DNA of 64,000 nucleotides from Trichuris trichiura (lineage: Eukaryota > Nematoda > Enoplea > Trichinellida > Trichuridae). The DNA is taken from assembly GCA_037903355.1 (NCBI GenBank), contig JBAJFE010000011.1, positions 2,427,001-2,491,000 on the forward strand, given 5' to 3'. Positions within the stretch are counted from its first letter, which is position 1, and every line of letters begins with the position of its first letter. The notes below the pieces were generated by a model. It was not told the origin of the DNA, searched no databases, and saw nothing but the letters and a program-made list of their open reading frames with translations. Shown in pieces: positions 53,266 to 64,000 of the stretch. A program made the position numbers and the translations under genes.

Positions 53266-53355
53266 CCTCAAGAGGTTAAGCGCTCAAAGAAGGCATGCTA
53301 AACCCTGAAGCAGAATCTTGACGCTGCGTCAAGACAAGGGGCGACGTTTACGGCT

Positions 53356-56300
53356 ACGCCTGCACAAGCTCCGAAATGCTTCTCCGAAATGGGAAAGCAG
53401 AGGCTGAGCGATAAGGAGCCTGTTTTTCTGCGCGATAGCTTCATCTGTAACCATATTCAAAGTAGAGGACAGAAACGTATTCCAGCATCATTCTTGCTTT
53501 TGAATAGCCATGCTCAGTCGCAGAGGAGCTTTGCAAGGAAAAGGTTATCTTGATCTCCGTGTTCAGCTAAAGCCGATCTTCTATACCTTAAGGGCGCATG
53601 AACGAAGTACTTTGACTAGCGGATATTATGCCGCCACACTTATTGAGATCGACGTCCCAATTTTAGGGACCTCGTCTGAGCAACAACAGGCCGTGAATAC
53701 GAAAAAAATTTCTCTTTGCACCCTTCCTACCGTAAACAAAAGAAAACCAGGTATCAGTAATTTCAAAAATACTCAACCGCTGTCCCCTGCGGGCCGCAGA
53801 CATCTTTTGTGCTCGAGACGTTTTTAGAAGCGCCGAGATGCTCCTGCGGAATAGAATAGGAACGCCGGAGCGATAACGAGCCGTTTGGATAGCGCGATAG
53901 CTTCACGGGGACCAAATCCAAAGCAGCGAGCAGAAACGTGTTTCTCCACCGTTTCTCCTTTTAAGTGGCCATGTTCAGTCGCGTAGGTCCTTTCAAAACT
54001 CTCGCTTCTCCTGATGACGGGGTTCGAATATAGCTGCTCTTCTATTCCCCGTGGGGTGCATGGACGAAGAACATTGACTATCGAATAATTAGTCCCCACA
54101 CTTACGGAGGTCAACATCCTGACCTTTCACAGCTTGCCTCACCAACGGGAGGCCGCTAATATGAAAAAAGTTCCTTTTTGCATCCCTCGTACAGTAAATG
54201 AACAAGAAGGAGGTACCAGTGATTTCAAAGTACTCATTGGTCTTCCGCTGCGCGCCAGAAAATTCCGTTGCTCCCGAGACGTCCATAGAAACGTCGATAT
54301 GCTCCTGCGCAACAGGATAAGAGAGGCACAGCGATAACAAACCTGTTTTTCTGCGCGATAGCGTTACGCGAAAGCAAATCGGAACCAGCAATGAGAAACG
54401 TACTCCTGCGTCATTTTTGCTTTTAAACGGCCGTGTTCAGTCGCGTGCGACCTTTTGCAGCTATACGTCTTCTTCATGGTTGTGTTCGACTGAAGCCGCT
54501 TTCTACACTCTGTGAGTACACGGACGAACTACTTTAACTAGCGAATATTCTCTTCCTACACCTTCGGACAGCTGCATTCCGATTTTTCAGAGCCCGTTTG
54601 AGATACTGGAGGCCGTAAACCGGAAAAACGCCATTCTTACATTCTTCGTGCAGTTGATGAACGAAAAGCAGGTAACGTTAATTTCAAAAATACTCATCCT
54701 GCGTCTGCTGCGCGCCGCAGATGTCTGTTGCCTCCAAATTGTCAGTGGAAGCGCGGAATTTTTCCTGCGAAATAGGATAGCAAAGGCCGAACGATAACGA
54801 GCCTGTTCTTCCGCGCGATAGCTTCATCCAATAACAAGTCCAAGTAGCGGCCAGAAGCGTATTCCTGTGTCATTTTTCTATTCAAACAACCGTGTTCAGT
54901 TCCGTAGGACGTTTCGAAGCTATAGGTTTTCTTGACGGCGGTATTGGGCTAACGCCGCTCTTCTATACCCTTGGGCACACATGGGCGAAGTACTTTGGCT
55001 AGCGAATTTTATGCCCGCACACTAATGGTCATCAACATCCGGACTTTTCGGAGGTGCTCTAAGCAACGGGCAGCTGGAAATATGAAAAAGTTCTTTTTTG
55101 TCGTGTTCGTACAGTAGGACAATGAAAGACAGGTACCAGTACTTTCAATCGTACTGATGAGTCGTCGCTGCTCGCCGGAGGAGCTTCTTGTCTCTGAGAC
55201 TCCTGTAGGAGCGCCGAAATGTTTCTGCGGAATAGCATAGGAAAGGCTGAGCGATAACGAACCTGTTTTCCTGCGTGATAGCTTGATTCGAAACCGAATC
55301 GAAAGGAGCGTTCAGAAACGTATTCCTGCATCAGTGTTGTTTCTAAATGGCTGTCCCCAGTTGCGCAGAAGCTTTAGAAGCTTTAAGTTTGCTCAGTTGC
55401 GCTGTTCGATTAATGCAGCTATACTGTACCCCGGGTGCTCATGGACAAAGTACTTCGACTAGCGAATATTATGCCCCTACACTTACGGAGACCAACACTG
55501 GGATTTCTGAGAGCTCCTTGGAGCAACTGGCGCCCGGAAAGGTAAAAAACTTCTCTTTTTTACCCTTCATACAGTAGATGAACGAATAGCAGGTACAAGT
55601 AATTTCAAAAATACACATGCGCCATCCGTTGCGCGCCGCAGAAGTCGTCTGTCTGCCAGACGACCATAGAAACCCCGGAATGCTCCGGTGGAATAGAAAG
55701 CAGAAGGCTGAGCAATATCGAACCGGTTTTTCTACGTGAACTCTAAATCCGAAGCCAAAGCTAAAGTAGCTCGTAAGACACATTCCCATATTCGTCTAGC
55801 TTTTAAATTTCCGTGTTGAGCAGCGTAGGTGCTTTCTAAACCGTATGTTTGCTTTACAGCGGTGTTCTACTAAAGGGCCCCTCTTCACTCTATGGGCGCA
55901 AGCACAACGTACTTTGACTAGCGAATATTGCGCCCCAGTACCTATGGAGGGAAACATTCAGACTTCTCGGTGCCCGTTGGAGCAAATGGCATCCGAAGAT
56001 ATGAAAAACTTCCCTTTTTACATCCTTCGAACAGTACGTGATTGAAAAGCAAGTACCAGAAATTTCAATAATAGCCCTGAACCATCCCCTGCGCACCGTA
56101 GAAGTTTCTTGCCCACCAGAGACCTGTAGTAGAGCTGTTATGCTGCTGCAAAAAGGAAAGGGAAACGCTCAGCGATAACAAGCCTGTTTTTTGCCTGATC
56201 GCATCATCCGAAACCAAATGCAAAGTAGCGGACAGGAACGTATTGTTCCGTCGTTCTTGCTTTTAAATGGCTGCAGTCGGTCCGGTCGGAACTTTAGAAG

Positions 56301-59300
56301 CTACAGGTTTCGTTTTTGCAGTAAGGGCGAGTTTCTCATAAGCGTTCGACGAAACGCGCTCTTCTATATACTGGGTGCGCATGGACGAAGTACATTAAGT
56401 AGCGAATATTATGTTCGTATGCGTATGGAGAGCAATATTCCGACTTTTCAAAGATTGTTTGAGCAACGGGAGGCTGGAAATATGAGAAAATTATCTTTTT
56501 ACATTCATCATACAGTAGGTGAAGGAAAATCAGGTAGCACTATTTTCAAAAATACTCACCAAGCGTCCACTGCGCGCCGGAGAAGGCTTTTCTCCGCATG
56601 ACGGGTGCAAAAGCGCCGAACTGATGTGTGGAATAGGAACGGAATGGCCGAGCAATAACGAGACGGTGTTTCTGCGCGATCGCTTTATTCGAAACGAAAT
56701 TGAAAGTACCGGGCACAAACCTATTCCCTGCATCATTTTTGCTTTGAAATAATCGCGCTGAGTCTTGTGGGCTTTGTTTGTGGTAGCGTTCGGCGAAAGC
56801 CGCTCTTAAATACGCAAGGCGTGCGTGCACGAAGTACTTTAAGTACCAAATATTAAGGCCTTGTACTTATGGAGAGCAACTTTCGCATTTTTCCGAGATC
56901 GTATTACGTCCGGTAAGCTCCAAATATGAAAAAATTCTGTTTTTGCATTCTTCATACAGTAGGTGGACAAAAGGCAGGTACCAATATTTTTAAAAATAGT
57001 ACCAGCCGTCTGATACGTGCCCGAGAAGTGCTTTAACTCCAACACGGCTACTGGCGCGGCAAAATGCTTCTGCGAAATAGACAAGGAAAGGCTGAGTGAG
57101 AACGAGACTGTTTCTTGCGCCATCGCATCATCGAAAACGAAATGGAAAGTTGCAGGCAGAATCCTACTTCTTCATCCGCATAGTTTTCAGATGACTGTGC
57201 TGAGTCGCTAAGGACCTTTGGAAGCTGTAGCTTTTCCTGATGGTGGTGTTCCAGTACAGCCGCCCTTCTATAGTCTGAGCGGAGCATCCACGTACTTTTT
57301 TAACTAGCTAATAGAATGCTTCTATATTAACGGTTAGCTATTCGAATTTTTCGGTGCTCGTCTGAGCAATGGAAGCTGGAAATATGCTAAAATTCTGTTT
57401 ATCAATGCTTCGTACAGCAGATGAAGGAAAAGCAGGTAGCAGTATTTTCAGAAATACTCATGAGGCGTCCGGTGCGTGCTGGAAAAGTTTATTCTCTGCC
57501 AGGCCGCTGTATAAGAGCTGAAATGCTCCTCCAAAACTCGAACGGAAATGCCAAGCGATAACGAGGCTTTTTTCTGCGAAATGGCTTTATCAAACCAGAT
57601 ACGAAGCAGCAGGCAGAAACGTATTCCCGCATCATTCTTTTTTAAAATGCCCGCGATCGGTCGGGTAAAAATTTCCGAAGCTATAGGTTTTCTTTATATG
57701 GTGGCGATGTTCGACTAAAGCCGCGTTACTTTACCTTTTGTGCGCACGGACGAAGAACTTTAACAAGCGAATATTATGACGCTGTGATGCACCTGCGGAA
57801 TAGGAAGCCAAACTTCGACCGCTAAAGAGATTGTTTTTCTGCGCGATCCTTTCATACGAAACGAAGTGCAAAGTAGCCGTAGAAACCTAATGCTGAAGCT
57901 TGCTGGTCTTTAAACAGGTGTGTTAGGTCCCGTACGAGTCTCACAAGCTATTGCATCTCTTGACGGCGGTGTTTGACTAAAGTCGCTATTCTATACCCTG
58001 AAGCCGCGTTGACGAAGTAGTTTAACTGCCGAAATTATGCGCCCCTACTTACGCAGACCAATATTCTGATTTTTCGGACCTCGTCGGAGCATTGTAAGGC
58101 CGAGAATATGGAAAACTTCTCTTTTTACGTTCCCCCTACAGTTGAAGAACGAAAAGCAGGTACCACTGTTTTCAAAAATAATTACAGGCTGTCGCACGCG
58201 CGCTGGGGAATTGGTTTGTCTGCGAGAAGCCTGCGGTAATGCAGTAATCTTTCTGCGGAGTGGGTATTCAAACGCCGACCGACGACGAACCTGTTTTTCT
58301 TCGCGATGGCTTCTGTTGGAACTAAATGAAAAGCAGCGGGCAGAAACGTATTCCTGCATCATTCTTGATTTTAAATATCTGCGCTTGTTTGAAGGGGAAA
58401 TTTGGAAGCCATCGGTTTTCAACTAAAGCAGCTCTGCTATACCCTAAGCGCGCATCACCGAAGTCTTTTAAGCAGCGAATATTATGCCCGCATACTTATG
58501 GGGAGCAACATACGGATTTCGCAGATATTGTTTGAGCAACGGCAGGCTGGAAATCTGAGAAAGTTTTCTTCTTATATTGCTTGTACAGTAAATGAACGAA
58601 AAGGAGGTACCAGTGATTTCAAAATGCTCATTGTTCTTCCGCTGCGCGCCAGAAAAGTCCGTTGCTCCCGAGACGTCCATAGAAGTGTCGATATGCTCCT
58701 GCGCAACAGGATAAGAAAGGCACAGCGATAACAAACCTGTTTTTCTGCGCGATAGCGTTGTGCGAAAGGAAATCGAAACTAGCGGCCAGAAACGTACTCC
58801 TGCGTCATTTTTGCTTTTAAACGGCCGTGTTCAGTCGCGTACGAACTTTTGCAACTATACGTCTTCTTCATGGTTGTGTTCGACTGAAGCCGCTTTCTAC
58901 ACTCTGTGAGTACACGGACGAACTACTTTAACTAGCGAATATTCTTTTCCTACTCCTATGGACAGCTGCATTCCGATTTTTCAGAGCCCGTCTATGATAC
59001 TGGAGCCCGTAAAGCGCAAAAACGTCAGTTCATACGATGTTCGTACAGTTGATGAACGAAAATCAGGTAACATTAATTTCAAAAATACTCATCCTCCGTC
59101 CGCTGCGCGCCGCAGATGTCTGTTGCCTCCAAATTGTCAGTGGAAGCGCGGAATTTTTCCTGCGGAATAGGATAGCAAAGGCCGAACGATAACGAGCCTG
59201 TTCTTCCGCGCGATAGCTTCATCCAATAACAAGTCCAAGTAGCGGCCAGAAGCGTATTCCTGTGTCATTTTTCTATTCAAACAACCGTGTTCAGTTCCGT

Positions 59301-62300
59301 AGGACGTTTCGAAGCTATAGGTTTTCTTGATGGCGGTATTGGGCTAACGCCGCTCTTCTATACCCTTGGGCGCAGATGGGCGAAGTACTTTCGCTAGCGA
59401 ATTTTATGCCCGCACACTTATGGTCATCAGCATCCGGACTTTTCAGAAGTGTTGTAAGCAACGGTCAGCTGGAAATATGAAAAAAGTCTCTTTTGTCGTG
59501 TTCGTACTGTAGGACAACGAGAAAAGCAGGTACCAGTACCTTCATTAGTACTCATAGGCCCTCCGCTGCCCGCCGTAGAAGCCTCCTCTTTCCAAAACTC
59601 CTGTAGAAGCGCTGAAATGTTTCTGCGGAGTAGGATGGAAAAAGCTGAGCAATAACGAACCTGTTTTCCTGCGTGATAGCTTGATTCGAAGCCAAATCGA
59701 AAGAACCGTGCAGAAACGTTTTCTCGCATCAGTCTTGCTTCTAAATGGCTGTCTCCAGTCGCGCAGGAGTTTTAGAAGTTTTAGGCTTGCTTAATAGCGC
59801 TGTTCGACTAAAGCAGCTAAACTGTACCCTGGCTGGTCATGGACGAAGTACTTCGACTAGCGAATATTATGCAGCTATACTTATGGAAAGCGACTCTGAG
59901 ATATTTTGTAGCTGGTTTGAGCAACAGAAGGAGAAAAATTCGGAAATCTTCTCCTTTTACATTCTTCTCACAGCGGAAGAACGAGAAGCACGAAGCAGTA
60001 TTTTCAAAAATAAACCCCAGTAGTCTGATGCACGCCCGAGAAAACGTTTCTCTGCTAGAGGACTACAGGAGCGCTGAAGTGCTCCCGCGGAATGGGAAAA
60101 GAAAGCTTAGGCGATAACGATTCCGTTTTTCTGCGCGATCGCTTCATCTGAAGCCAAATGGAAAGTGGCGGAGAGAAACGCATTCCTGCACGCGTTTTGC
60201 TTTGAAGTGACCGTGTTGAGCAACGTGGGTGCTTTGTAAGGTACAGGTTTCCTGGATGGCGGTGTTTAACGAAAGCGGCTTTTCTATACCCTAGGCGTGC
60301 AAGGAGGAAATAATGTAAGTACTGAACATTATGCCCCTATACTTATAGAGAGCAATATTTCGATTTTTCTGAGATCGTCTGAGGAACGGGACGCTGAAAT
60401 AATGGATAAAATTGTTTCCCATTCTTCCTACAGTAGGAGAACGAAAATCAGGTAGCAGTATTTTCAGAACTGGTCACCAGCTGTCCGATAAGCACCGGAG
60501 AAGTCCTTTACTTGTGGGAAGGCTACAGGAGCGCTAAAATAATTCTGCTGAATAGGAAACGAAAAGGTGAGCGATAACGGACCTGCTTTTCCGACAGTTT
60601 TTTTCTGTGGCCAAGTGAAAAGTGCGGGCAGAAAGCTGTTGCATTATCCGTAGAGCTTTAGACGTTTGTGTCTGAAGGCATAAGAGGTTTGGAAGCCATA
60701 CCTATTCTTGATCGCGGTGTTCCACTGAAGCCGCTCTTCTAGACACTGGGAGCACCTGTACGAACTACTTTAACTAATTAGTATTATGTCACTATACTTG
60801 TGCATGGAAATATCCTGCTTCTTGGAAGCTCCTTGGAAAAACGGGAAGCTGGAACTATGAAGAGATTTCTATTTTTGAAACTCCGTACAGTAGATGAACG
60901 AAGAGCAAGTAGCAGCATGTTAAAAAAATACTCATGAGCCGTCCGCTGTACGCGGAAAAAGCCTTTTGTCTAAAAGAAGGCTGTAGAAGCGCTGAAATTT
61001 TCGTACGGAATAGGAACGGAAACGCTGAGCGAAAACCAGCCTGTTTTTCTTTGCGATCCCTCCATCCCAAGCGAAATGGAAAGTAGGAGCAGAAACATGC
61101 TTCTAGCCGGTGGTAGCTTTTAGACAGGTCTGTTGGGTCCCGTACGAGTCTGAGAAGCTGTTGCATCTCTTGATGGCGGTCTTGCAGCAAAGTCGCTCAT
61201 CTATAGTCTGGGGGCACCTTGAAGAAGTGGTTTAACTGGAGAATGCTATGCTCCTATACTTACGCAGAGCCATACACCTAGTTTTCAGTCCTTGTGTATT
61301 CAACAGGAGGCCCGAAATATGAAAAACTTATGTTTTTTATCCTTCGTACAGTAGGCGAACGAGAAGCACGTATCACTATTTTCAAAATTACTCATAGGCC
61401 GTCCTCTGCACGGCGGAGAAGTATTTTGTTTGCGATAGGGTTGTAGTTGCCTTGTAATGTTCCTGCGGAATGGGAACAGAAGTGCCAAGCGATAACCAGC
61501 CTGTTTTCCCGCGTGATGGCATTAACCGGAACGAAACCGTAAGCAGCGCACAGGAAAGTATTTCTGCACTATTCTTGCTTTTAGATGGCCACGATAACCG
61601 GGTAGAAACTTTGGAAGCTACAGGTTTCGTTTGTTGCAGGGATCGACGAAGGCTGCTCTTCTATAATCTCGGCGCGCATGGACGAATTACTTTAAGTGGC
61701 GAAGTTTATGATCCTATATTTATGGAAAGCAACATGCAGGTTTTTCGGAGATCCTTCGAGCAACGCGAACTCTCAAGTATGCAAAAATTGTTTCTACAAT
61801 CCTCGTATAGTACGTAAACGAAAAGAAGGTAGCAGTATTTTCAAAAATAGTCGCCACCGTCGCACGCGCGCCAGAGAAGTATTTTGTCCGCCAGTCGGCT
61901 ACATAATTGCCAAATGTTTTTGATGAATATGAAGCAAAAGGCCAAGCGATAGCGATCCTGGTTTTCTGCGCGACTGTTTCCTTGTTGAAGCAAAAGGCCA
62001 AGCGATAGCGATCCTGGTTTTCTGCGCGACTGTTTTCATGCGCAATGCCTTCATTTGAAACCAACTGGAAAGCAGCGGGCAGAAACGTATTCCTGTATCA
62101 CTCTTTTTTAAACGCCCACTTGCGGTCAGGTAACAACTTTGGGAGCTATAGGTGCCGCTTGGGGGGCGGGGGTGGCGGTGTCCGACGAAAGCCGCTCTTC
62201 CGTACATTGGGCGCGCATGGATGAAGCACATCAACTTGCGAATGTTATGCCGCTATAGTTATGGAGAACAGAGTTGAGATCTTTTGTCGCGCGGTTGGGC

Positions 62301-64000
62301 AATGGGTGTGTGGAAATAAGAAATACTTATGTTTTTACATTCTTTGTGCAGTAGATGAACGAAAAGCGGGTACCGCTATTTTCAACAAAACTCTCACGCT
62401 GTCCGCTGCGCACCGGAGAAGCCTTTCACGCGTAAGAAGACCGTAGAAGCGCTGTGACGCTCCTGCGGATGGCGAACGGAAACGCCCTGCGATAGCGAGC
62501 CTGGTTTCCCGCGCGATCCCTTCATCCGTAATGAAATGGAAATTAGCGGCGCGAACCAAATCCTGCGCCATGCTAGCCTCTACATAACTGCGTTAGGTCG
62601 CGTACGAGCCCTTCAAGCTATTGCTTCTCTAATTGGCCGCGTGCGACTAAAGTAGCTCTTCTTTGCCGTGGGGCTTGAACGATTAAGTATTTTTACTGCC
62701 AAAAAATATGCACCCATTCTTCTGGAGAGCCATATACCCACAGTTCCGAGCTCGCCTATGCAACGGGAGTCAGGAAATAAGGAAAAATTCTCTTTCGACG
62801 TTGTTCGTACAGTACATGTAGGAAAAGCAGATACCAGTATTTTCAGAAATATTCATCGACCGTTCACTGCGCGCCGGGAAAGTCTTTTGTTTCCGAGAGG
62901 CCTGTAATAGAGCCGTAAAAGTCCTGCGGAATAGGATAGGAAAGGCCGGGGTGTAACGAACTTGCTTTTCTGCGCGGTAGATTCATCCGAAACTATATTC
63001 AAAGTATCGCGGAGTCACCTTTTCCTGCATCATTCTTGCTTTTACACCGTCTCGCTAGGTGGGATAAGAACTTTGGAAGCAATGATTCACGTTTGCGGCG
63101 GTGTTCGACTAAAGCCGATTTTCGGCACCCTTTGGGGAGCATGTTCGATCTACTTTACCTGCCGAATATTATGCCCCCATACCTATCCAGAGGAACGTTT
63201 AGGTTTCTCCTACCTCGATCGAGCAGCGGGAAGCCGGAAATAAAAAGGCGTTTCTTTCTAAATTCTTCCTACAGTAGATGAACGAAAAGTAGGTACAGAT
63301 ATTTTCAAAAATACTAATGCGCTATCTGCCGCTTGGCAGCGACGTCTCTCGTGTGTAGCAGGATTGTAGAAGCCCTGTGATACTCCTGCGGAATCAGAAG
63401 GCAAACGTAGACAGCTAAGGAGACTGTTATTCTGCGCGATCCTTTCATCCGAAACGAAGTGCAAAGTAGCAGCAGACACCTAATGCTGCAGGTTGCTAGC
63501 TTTTGAACAGGTGTGTTAGGACGCGTACCAGTCTCAGAAGCTATTGCATCTCTTGACGGCGGTGTCAGACTAAAGTCGCTATTCTATACCCTGACTCTGC
63601 ATTGACGAAGTGCTTTGACGGCCGAAATTATGCGCCTATACTTACCCAGAGCCTTATTCTGATTTTTCCCAGCTCGTCGGAGCATTGGAAGGCCGAGAAG
63701 CTGTGAAACTTCTCTTTTTACGTTCATTGTACAGTAGAGTAACGAAACAGAGGTACCACTATTTTCAAAAATACTCATAGGCTGTCGCATGCGCGCCTGA
63801 GAATTGTATTGTCTGCGAGTGGGCTGTAGTAATGCAGTAATCCTTCCGCGGAGTGCGTATTGAAACGCCGACCGATGGTGAGCGTGTATTTCTTCGCGAT
63901 TACTTCAGTTGAAACTAAATTGAAAGCAGCGAGCAAAAACGTATTCCTGCATTATTCTCGCTTTAAAATATCTGCGCTAGTCGGAATAGGAAATTTGGCA
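53356..64000 (-). repeat. Right satellite array, about 23 units, runs off the window
   Basis: The same unit of roughly 460 bp as the left array, in reverse orientation (CGTACAGTAGATGAACG, GAAAAGCAGGTACCAG and so on). It corresponds to the left array in order from the centre outward, with unit gains and losses. Near 57780 it lacks the equivalent of left-arm 42104-44602. It holds extra units near 55110 and 59515 relative to the left. No gene is seen. Confidence 0.92.

Larger units (their letters stand above)
50891..53355 (-). repeat. Inner, non-satellite part of the right arm
   Basis: Reverse complement of 48491-50342, lengthened by the nested insertion at 52194-52820. Over 50888-51065 I count seven differences from the left arm in about 178 bp. 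Confidence 0.9.
34976..64000. repeat. Giant inverted repeat (palindrome) of satellite-bearing arms
   Basis: The left arm is 34976-50342, the spacer 50343-50890, and the right arm 50891 to beyond 64000. Reverse-complement matches pair positions from the spacer outward: 50320 with 50891, 48500 with 53355, 47640 with 54215, 45865 with 56510, 41735 with 58140, 40360 with 59970 and 39250 with 60890. Arms of satellite around non-satellite DNA resemble fold-back transposons. I recognise no transposase, and a simple chromosomal inverted duplication is equally possible. Confidence 0.9.

Overview
The window is eukaryotic nuclear DNA, most likely from a nematode. It has one clearly recognisable gene, split by introns that obey GT-AG. 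Four of its seven introns are only 56-62 bp. The encoded protein is a cAMP-dependent protein kinase (PKA) catalytic subunit whose C-terminal third reads much like nematode kin-1 proteins. The fairly balanced base composition, very short introns and abundant repeats would suit a whipworm-like clade I nematode, but that is a guess and the sequence does not prove it.

Layout. 1-16.5 kb: the PKA catalytic gene on the + strand. Its myristoylation-type first exon is at 2011, a 9.6-kb first intron follows, and seven more exons end at the stop at 16529. They join to 1059 bp (352 residues). One phase-compatible alternative first exon lies upstream (about 1221-1509) and a weaker one lies inside intron 1 (8559-8676). 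16.5-20.6 kb: AT-rich flank with a 426-bp (CA)n microsatellite. 20.6-24.8 kb: a block of duplicated sequence carrying three or four fold-back (MITE-like) elements and a Penelope-like retroelement remnant with a broken GIY-YIG endonuclease domain. 24.8-34.9 kb: AT-rich sequence with many splice-like signals, a C/A/G hairpin, a 7-bp-period minisatellite, a 41-bp-period minisatellite, and a minus-strand reading frame at 32.2-32.9 kb that looks like the 3' end of a spliced gene.

34.98 kb to the window end is one giant inverted repeat. The left arm is about 29 diverged tandem copies of a roughly 460-bp satellite, followed by 1.85 kb of non-satellite sequence. A spacer at about 50.34-50.89 kb is followed by the mirror-image right arm, which runs off the window at 64000. 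The arms match each other unit by unit better than neighbouring units match. Each arm also carries private later events: a pogo/Tigger-like MITE only in the left arm, a 627-bp insertion with an 8-bp target duplication only in the right arm, and a deletion of about 2.5 kb only in the right arm.

The most unusual signals are this palindrome and a small RNA-like motif. The motif is CTGANGA, then a stem whose sequence covaries between copies, then GAAAGC. It recurs in the Penelope-like remnant, the fold-back elements, the palindrome spacer and the nested insertion, and it resembles a hammerhead ribozyme core.
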